Origin: Nemophila menziesii | Taxonomy: Eukaryota; Streptophyta; Magnoliopsida; Boraginales; Hydrophyllaceae | NCBI GenBank assembly: GCA_029959085.1 | Contig: JARWIR010000092.1 | Span: 310,001-374,000 of the forward strand | Reading direction: 5' to 3' | Length of the DNA: 64,000 bases | Part shown: piece after piece, positions 57,363 through 64,000 of the stretch | Layout: the number at the start of each line of letters is the position of its first letter | Numbering within the stretch: position 1 is the first letter of the stretch | Made by a program: the position numbers and the translations under genes | Notes under the pieces: model-generated | What the model was told of the DNA's origin: nothing | Database searches by the model: none | The model's input: only the letters and a program-made list of their open reading frames with translations

Positions 57363-58571
57363 CTATTGCCTCGCATTATCGACATCCAAGATAGGATTTG
57401 CTTGATATTTCTTTAATTTTTCAAGGAGTGTCATGATGTGCACTAGATTGGCTTTGATTTATGCCACATCTTCAGCTAAGGAAGTTTGAGCTTCTTCGAA
57501 ATTGTTTAAGTGCTCCTCCATCTTCGCTTGCCAACTTTGCTCCTTTTCTTCTTTCGAGACTTGCGTAGAACCCGCTCCTCTCAAGACTTTCATGATCCAA
57601 GCATTATCAATAGTACTCTTTTTAAATTCAAGTTTCTCTTCTTCACCCAATATAACATTCACTTTTTGCATAAGACACGGGATCATAGTAGGATATTTAA
57701 CATTATAAACTGATTTAGGAGACACCAGAAATCGCATCACCTCCTCAAAGATCAACTGTGCCACATCCACTTCTTCTCCTCTCAAAATACAATCCAAAAG
57801 TAGAGCGTTCTTCTTAGTCACATCCAAAGTTCTTGTGTTTCCAAAGATATTAGGGATAAGGAAATCGTGCCATATTCTAGCATCTGGTTTAAGATATTTG
57901 TAAGGCCAAGGTGCCTTCAATTCTCCCTTATGTGATTGCACTTTTTCCTTGTCTAAAACCTGCTCATAAAGTAAATCCCAATCACAGATTCTTTGTTTAG
58001 CCACCTCTTCACTATACTTGCATGGTCCAACCAATTTCTTAAACTGAAAGTGGTTTCTAATCTCTTTAACTGTGAAAGGAACTAACTTTCCTCTAATCGG
58101 AACACAACCTTCACTATCTCGGCTAGAAAGGCCTAAATAGAAATCTAAAACTAACTCATGACATAAATCAAAACGTCTTACCATGAATGTAGACCAACCC
58201 AATCTTTCACCAAGATCCAAGAATCTCTTATAGTCTCCTGTACCAACTTCTTCATCGAATTCTTTCTCATAAGCAAAAGGTAGTTCCTTTAATTATTTCT
58301 CTGCATAAGCTATCAAGGCCTTTGAAGCTTTCTCTTTATCTCCGGGTGTAGGACCTTTGAATGGAAGAGGTTGTGTTTTCTTCTTGGAATAAAGTGGAAC
58401 CCTTTTTTCCATAGAATTAAACATAGCCGGCTTACCTCCCTTTTCATTATCGATTATACCCTTCGCTTTGGAACTAGAACCTTTTTTACTTGATTTCTTC
58501 TCAATTGAACCCAATACCTTGCTTTTCTTCACCTCCCTCTTGTTAGATAATGTTTCTGTTCTTTGAGTCAT
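57363..58571 (-). pseudogene. Element H ORF3 with two nonsense codons
   Basis: 403-codon frame from ATG 58571 (MTQRTETLSNKREVKK) to TAG 57365-57363 inside the stop hairpin. It is broken by TAA at 58295-58293 and TAA at 57461-57459, where B has CAA both times, so C-to-T changes explain both. Central domain motifs GWSTFMVRRFDLCHELVLDFYLG and PWPYKYLKPDARIWHDFLIPN match B. No frameshift is seen. Upstream box ACCCCCAACTCAA (plus view) at 58580-58592. Confidence 0.88.
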
Positions 58572-59464
58572 CTCAATTAACCCCCAACTCAAAGCTTTAA
58601 CAACTCTTGAAATTATGCAACTCTTGATTATAGGTTGAACAAGCTTGATTTGGTTTAGGAAAGGTTAATTGATGATGAATTTTTATGTGGGTAAGATAAA
58701 TTCTTGATGAATTGGTATGGATCTAAGAAATTGTAGGATGAATTTTGAAAATTTAAGCTTTTGATTCTTCAATCTAATGTGTTTGGAGAGAATTGGGTGA
58801 TTGAATCTCCTTTGTAATGATGTGGAGAGAAGATTTGATGTGTTTTTATGATGATTGGGTAGTGTTTTGACGTTTGGGGAAGGTTTGAATGAGCTTCAAT
58901 GGAGTTGGGAGAGGTTTGGAGAAGAAAGAGAGACTTAATGATTAAAAATTTCGGAATATACCAACCTCTTTCTCTTTTATAACCTAAGAACGAAGCTTTT
59001 TTTCTCTCTCCAGCGGTGCTGGCCGGCTTACCGGCCGTAGGGCCCGGCATGCCGGTATTAGAGCTCTTGTAATCTGAGTTGCGTCAAAATACCCGAGGCA
59101 CGGGTTTTTGAATTGGCCGGCATACCGGAGATTCTGACCGGCATGCCGGTGCTGGTATCTCTCGAAAGCTGACCTTCTGTCTCGAACACGTGGCCTGACC
59201 CATGGGCTCGGGTTCTAGACCGCCGGCTTACCGACCGTGAGGGCCGACATACAGGTGCTGGCATCTGACCATTCCAAAAGATTTTGTTTTTCCTCCTAAA
59301 ACTCGATTTCTTTAACACCTAAACATCAAAAACACTAATACCTTTCTCAAATATGCAATATCAACTAAAAAAACTAATCTAAACACAAACTAAAAACATA
59401 AAAAATTGCGGGTTGTCTTCCGACTTTTATTTAACGTCTTTTAAAGTTAGACGTGTTACCTCTA
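58572..59464 (-). repeat. Element H spacer with palindrome array and post-pol hairpin
   Basis: Leader-like stretch 58600-59000. Between 59020 and 59257 there are three pairs of palindromes of the CCGGCATRCCGG and CCGGCTTACCGG type, closer to those of E than to B. The post-pol hairpin ACGTCT/AGACGT is at 59434-59454, followed on the minus strand by AAATAAAAG and a GACAACCCG motif, as in B. Confidence 0.82.
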
Positions 59465-59558
59465 TCAAGATTTGCGAATATAGCCTCCCCAACAACGAGT
59501 AAGGCTATGAACATCAACTAATCTGTGCTTTATACCCCTCTTATGTCTAATATATATC
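59465..59558 (-). pseudogene. Element H pol C-terminal remnant
   Basis: Last 30 or so codons of pol on the minus strand, matching the B tail KRRFVDVHSLTRCWGGYIRKS and ending at TGA 59467-59465. The rest is separated by element I and outside the window. Confidence 0.8.
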
Positions 59559-61129
59559 TGATGTCTCATCATTTGTGATAATATAATATACTTAAGAGAC
59601 ATTATTTTAGGCTTATTTATTAGCTTATAGGTCGATCTTAGCTTAATTTAGTGCACTTTCCTATTTTGAATCTTGATTTGTTGAATTATTATTTTTAGAG
59701 CATATTGAGTTTAATTGTTTAATTTAGTGTGAAGCTTTAAAGATAATTATGGAGATTAATTAGAGTCCAAGTCAAAGACTACAAGATATGGAAAGAGATT
59801 TGCATGGTAATTGGAGATAAGGAAACAAAAGCTAAAAAGATGGAAAAGGAAAAGCTGCCTAAATCTGTGATTCTGCATACACGTCTAAAGATATGCGTTT
59901 TTACCTAAGAAATAGGCCGATTTTGGTAATTTCCTTCTTTAGGTTCAAGATAATTCTGTTGCGATTCTTTTGGTATCTTATGGAGCTCAAACCGACCAAT
60001 AACGAAGAAGATATGCTCAAAACGGTCCAGCAGTGTTTATCTTTATTTCCATACAAATTTGAGTTGGACTAGAAGTCCATTACTTTCCTTCTCCTTCAAG
60101 AAAACGAATTAGGTCAACCTATACCCTATAAATACAGCCTCTTAACACTCTAAAATCATCCTTGGCCAGACCCTAAGGCCAAGAGGAAGCTGCAACACAA
60201 GAGAAGAAGTCTGGAAGGAGCTGTGCATCAATCATGTCTCCTTCAACCTCTTATTTTGTAATTCTTTTCTCTTCTTTTCCTTGTATGAATTAATTCTATT
60301 AGCTTAGGTTTGCATAATGTATAAACTATGAATTCTAATTCTTCTATCTAAGTTTCTTTGGGAATTACATGTTTTAATCTGATATTAGCTACTTACCTTT
60401 ATATTTGATTATGTGTTTTGATTTAATGTATGTTTTCCTTGCGGTGCGCAACATTTAGGATTACCTTAATAGTAGTTAGATGGTCACCGTACCAGGGTGT
60501 TTAACTATTGAACCACCACATAACGTCTAGTGTCGATATTAGTTCTGACAAAACATGATTCTAACTAGATAGTCATTAGGGTTTGTTTTAACCACTATAT
60601 CACCAGGATTGCAGTATTTGCTTAGGGCCTTAGTGGCGTTTGATAACCCTAAGATAAAACACTTCCTGGTTGTGCCGTAGCCCCCTTAGTCGCTCTCAAG
60701 GTCTAAGGTATGGGAATTTAGAATCCTGACTAAGTATACCAAGAGCTAATATTCTCCCTTATAAATTAGATCTAATAGATAGAATTAGAAGGAATAGTGC
60801 ATACTAGTGAGACCTAAGCTATATCTTTCATACTATATACTTTTCTTTTATTTATTTTATTGTCTTTTATTTAGTAGTTCAGTTTTCTTTATAAAAACCA
60901 AATAAAAATCTATTTTCCTTTTCTTTCTTTGCGTATTATCTTTCTATCTTTTATATCTGCACTTGATAATTTGCATAAGTTCTCTCTAACTTCCGTCAGT
61001 CCCTGAGGAACGAATCTTCTTATCATTAAAACTTGCATACGTCATGTAATACTTGCAGTACCGTGTTAGCTTAGGGTGTTTATTTGCACTTATTGTATAC
61101 ATCTTTTTATCACACCTTAGGCCACACCA
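59559..61129 (+). repeat. Element I 5' LTR (type 2)
   Basis: 1571 bp, TGATGTCTCATCATTTG to CCACACCA. TATAAATA at 60127-60134. Right arm of the terminal inverted repeat has one change (GAGACATTA). Confidence 0.92.
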
Positions 61130-61651
61130 AGTTTTTGACAAAGGAGCATCAGTAGGCGCGGGGTACCCCGCGGTGTACCCCCTGGTCCGCAGGGGTAGTC
61201 CGCACGGCGCCGCCAAAGAGAGAGAGTTATGGGTTTGGGTGTATAAAGGAAGTATGAAGCTTTTAATTCCGAATTTTACAAACCTTAAGCCTATTTCTTT
61301 TCTCCAAAACTTCCCCAACTCCATTGAAGCTCATAAAAACCTTCACCAATCATCAAAACACTACCTAATCACAATAAAAACACATCCACTTCATCCTCCA
61401 CATCATTACAAGGAAGATTCAACCACCTATATCATACCAAAACACATTGAATCCAAGAATCAAAAGCTTAAATTTTCAAAATTCATCCTACAATTTCTTA
61501 AATCCAAGCCAATCCATGAAGAATCCATCTAACCCACATAGAGAATCATCATCAAATCACCTTTCCTAACCCAAATAAAGCTTGGACAACCAATAATCAA
61601 GAGTTTCAAATTTCAAGAGTGGTTAAAGCTTTGAGTTGGGGGTCAATTGGG
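61130..61651 (+). repeat. Element I junction, palindromes and pre-ORF3 leader
   Basis: After the LTR only AGTTTTTG of the usual AGTTTTTGGCGCC remains, so the PBS is destroyed. The sequence then jumps to GC-rich palindromes (GCGCGGGGTACCCCGCGG, GTCCGCAGGGGTAGTCCGC; about 61155-61203), matching B near 29450-29506. Leader-like sequence follows, with box TTGAGTTGGGGGT (61631-61643). Confidence 0.85.
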
Positions 61652-62216
61652 ATGATTAAGAACATGAACATTATCTACTGTATGGGAGATGAAGAAATCA
61701 AGGTGTTGGATTTAATTGAGAAGAAATCAAGTGAGAAAAGTCCGAGTTCCGATTCAAAGGGTAAAACAAGTCAAGAGAAGAGAGGTTTGCATGCTGTGTT
61801 GATTCCAACTTTAGTGAAGAAGACAACACAACCTATACAAATCAAAGACCTTATACCCAAAGAAAAAGAGAAAGCTTCAAGGGCCCTGATAGCTTCTCCA
61901 AGGAAACAATTAAAGGAACTACCTTTTTCTTATAAGAAAGTATTTGAAGAAGAAGTTGAAGGAGAAGACATGAAGGTTCATGGAGATTTGGAATGCTTGG
62001 GTTGTTTGTTTGAATTGTAGTTTGTGAGGAGAAGAAGAAGATGTGGCACAGTTGATCTATGAGGAGGTGATACGAATTTTCGATCTCTCCCATGACGTTA
62101 TATAATGCAATATCCTATTATGATCACGTGTCCTGAACGAAAAGTGAATAAGAAGTTGGGTGAAGTAGATACATTAGATTTAATCTGAGTATCGATAAGG
62201 CGAGGTGATAGCCTCG
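61652..62216 (+). pseudogene. Element I ORF3 remnant with internal deletions
   Basis: ATG 61652 opens a 123-codon frame ending at 62018-62020. The N-terminal third resembles H and B ORF3 (LKELPFSYKKVFEEEV). After about 62020 it jumps to the VAQLIYEEV region of B, with loss of most of the central domain, and a second gap removes the coiled coil. The stop hairpin CGAGGT-GATA-GCCTCG remains at 62201-62216. Confidence 0.8.
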
Positions 62217-63728
62217 AAGAGTATGTTTTCTTTCTTCCCTACCATTTCTTTATGTGCAATATGTGTGCTAATTTTAAATTTTATTTTTCTTGAGTCATTT
62301 TCGAGTCGTGGGGACACGGCTCATTTTTGAGTTGGGGGTGGGGATTCGTTGTCCTCATCTTCCTTTTTTTATTTTTTACATAAAATTTAAAATTTTTGGG
62401 TTGAATTAGGCATAGAATATGTTGAATGTACCTATTTGAGCATGATTTTATGATAGTAGTATGTTTTTGAAAAATGTCACAAATATGTTTAGATGCATGT
62501 ATGAAAACAGGAAATAAAGGATAGAAAAGTTAATGAGCAATGCTAAGAAATTATGTTGAAACTTAGGAATAGTTATTTGGTGTGTAGAACGTGAGGTTTG
62601 AAATTAGTTGAAAACCCGCTTATCTATGAACTAATAATGAAAAAGTAACAAAATCCGGTAGTTAGAAAAATGAATAAGGCAGTTCTTTCATGATTAAAAC
62701 ACTTGAAGCCTTTTATACCTTCTCACCCTTTTATTTGATTTTGTTATTATCCGTCTTAGCGCCTCTGAGCCTTTCTAAAGCCTTTTATTTGAAACACATT
62801 ATAATCTATACCCTTAGTTTGTAGGACTTATCTATATGACCCGTACTCGAATCGCAAATCCTGAGACAAACTCGTTTTAGAGCTTGAGTTTGGGGTGGTG
62901 GGTTTCATTATTTGGGAACTTTGGGATTTGGAATTGTAATTGTGATTTTATTGATGATGAAAAGTATTTAATGTAACCCTTTGCCGGGGTAATAGTGAAT
63001 GATAAAAAAGCTACGAGCTAATTTTGCCAACAAGGGCATAAAAAGAATATATATGAAAAATAGCGTGATATCTCGAACATCAAAAGAGAATCATAGCTAT
63101 ACAAAAGAAAAAATTGATATGAAAAGAATATATATTCGGACCGGCAAAGTGGAATTTTGTAAATCATCACTAAATGTTTTAATTGGGATTATTAGGGATG
63201 CAAATCAAAAGCATCAATAAATTGGGTTGAGTGAGAACATCTTCGAGTGAAAACTCAAGCTCTAGGGAGATTCGTTGATGGCTAGTGAGGAGAGAGCCAA
63301 AAGCTCACTTTTCATTATCCAAATATACCACACCCGTCCTTAAGCCAAGTTATGACCAAGACCTTAGGATTTCTAACTACTAGATGGAGAAACAATTAAG
63401 CTATTAGGTAGTCGGTAAGTGGACCATTGGATGCTGTATTTGGGACCTATGAACAACCTATAGCCATTAACCTGAACTAAGTTATCATCCTCTCCTTCAG
63501 GCATTGCGAAATTAATCTGGACTTGAATTTATGGATTGTTGATTACATGTATATTAAGCATATTTGTGCATTATTTCTTAAGCATTACTACATGAGACTT
63601 TTTAGATATTTTTCTCTAGGATCATTCATTGTATTTGTTCTTATTCTCCTCCGACTTCTTCTTCTTGACTACCCTACTGTTCTTTACTTTTATTGTATCG
63701 GGACGATACAACTTTGAGTTGGGGGTCT
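62217..63728 (+). other. Element I 3' UTR and PPT
   Basis: No gene. GGGA-loop hairpin GAGTCGTG-GGGA-CACGGCTC 62303-62322; box 62327-62340; box 62884-62897; TTTGCCGGGG block near 62973; GGACCGGCAAAGTGG near 63139; pre-PPT hairpin TTGTATCG-GGA-CGATACAA 63693-63711; PPT TTTGAGTTGGGGGTCT 63713-63728. Structures are better preserved than the coding part. Confidence 0.85.
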
Positions 63729-64000
63729 TGATGTCTCCTCATTTGTGATAATATAATATACTTCAGAGACATCATGTTAGGCTTATTTATTAGTTTATAG
63801 GTCGATCTTAGCTTAATTTAGTGCACTTTCCTATTTTGAGTCTTGATTTGTTGAATTATTATTTTTAGAGCATATTGGGTTTAATTGTTTAATTTAGTGT
63901 GAAGCTTTAAATATAATTATGGAGATTAATTAGAGTCCAAGTCAAAGACTACAAGATATGGAAAGAGATTTGCATGGTAATTGGAGATAAGGAAACAAAA
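63729..64000 (+). repeat. Element I 3' LTR, cut by window end
   Basis: First 272 bases of the 3' LTR, TGATGTCTCCTCATTTG onward, colinear with 59559-59830. Confidence 0.92.

Larger units (their letters stand above)
53792..59558 (-). mobile_element. Element H: B-like non-autonomous element, 3' part
   Basis: Minus-strand element: 3' LTR (55785-53792, carrying a SINE), PPT, 3' UTR, ORF3, palindrome array and the last codons of pol. The pol tail (DVHSLTRCWGGYIRKS) is the one seen in B after its protease-integrase fusion and unlike A, C or E, so H belongs to the B family. I interrupts at 59559; the rest lies right of the window. Confidence 0.88.
59559..64000 (+). mobile_element. Element I: gag-pol-less B-like element
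   Basis: Plus-strand element inserted in H. 5' LTR 59559-61129; PBS lost; internal sequence starts directly in the palindrome array; broken ORF3; 3' UTR; PPT; 3' LTR from 63729, cut by the window end. ATATC (59554-59558) is the left target copy. The first 272 bases of the two LTRs differ at 8 positions (about 3 percent). Gag and pol are completely gone, leaving an LTR-ORF3-LTR structure. Confidence 0.9.

Overview
The window is plant DNA made of transposable elements from end to end. I see no host gene, no organelle sequence and nothing bacterial. The dominant content is Ty3/gypsy LTR retrotransposons of the Athila type: single-frame gag-pol, a primer binding site (PBS) like the tRNA-Asp 3' end, and a third ORF downstream of pol. 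A degenerate Ty1/copia element, a tRNA-derived SINE and a small hAT-like inverted-repeat transposon are also present. AT-rich LTRs and layered insertions suggest pericentromeric heterochromatin of a flowering plant, probably a eudicot. I cannot name the species.

Left nest (1-37570). Element A (+) is the host. Minus-strand element D (1-6969) lies inside its pol, so the 5' part of A is beyond the left edge. Element B (12807-34276, +) is inserted in ORF3 of A with target duplication AGAAG. Element C (17715-29310, +) is inserted in B with target duplication GTTTG. A resumes at 34277 and ends with its 3' LTR at 37570. C is the youngest (8 differences between its LTRs in about 1530 bp) and has an intact 1877-residue gag-pol and an intact 438-residue ORF3. 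However, a deletion removed its polypurine tract (PPT) and the first 34 bp of its 3' LTR. B is non-autonomous: its only long frame is gag-protease joined to the integrase C-terminus, with no RT, RNase H or integrase core.

Middle (37571-40978). A decayed copia gag-protease-integrase fragment is cut by the end of a minus-strand LTR of a third type.

Right nest (40979-64000). Element E (-, 40979-51177) is a decayed full-length Athila whose ORF3 is split by solo LTR F (41575-43126). E sits in the 3' region of element G (-). G also carries the hAT-like element (52442-52912) and is broken by element H (-, 53792-59558). The 3' LTR of H contains the SINE, and H is broken by element I (+, 59559 to the window end). 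I has lost gag-pol and its PBS.

Two LTR types occur: type 1 in A, C, D and F, and type 2 in B, E, H and I. Despite their divergence, most elements share the same non-coding architecture in fixed positions: a hairpin just after the pol stop, a GC-rich array of paired palindromes between pol and ORF3, a TTGAGTTKGGGG box just before the ORF3 ATG, a hairpin on the ORF3 stop codon, a GGGA-loop hairpin followed by the same box, another box in the 3' UTR, and a GGA-loop hairpin just before the real PPT. Stem sequences differ between subfamilies while pairing is kept. This set of RNA or DNA structures around ORF3 is the most unusual thing in the window.
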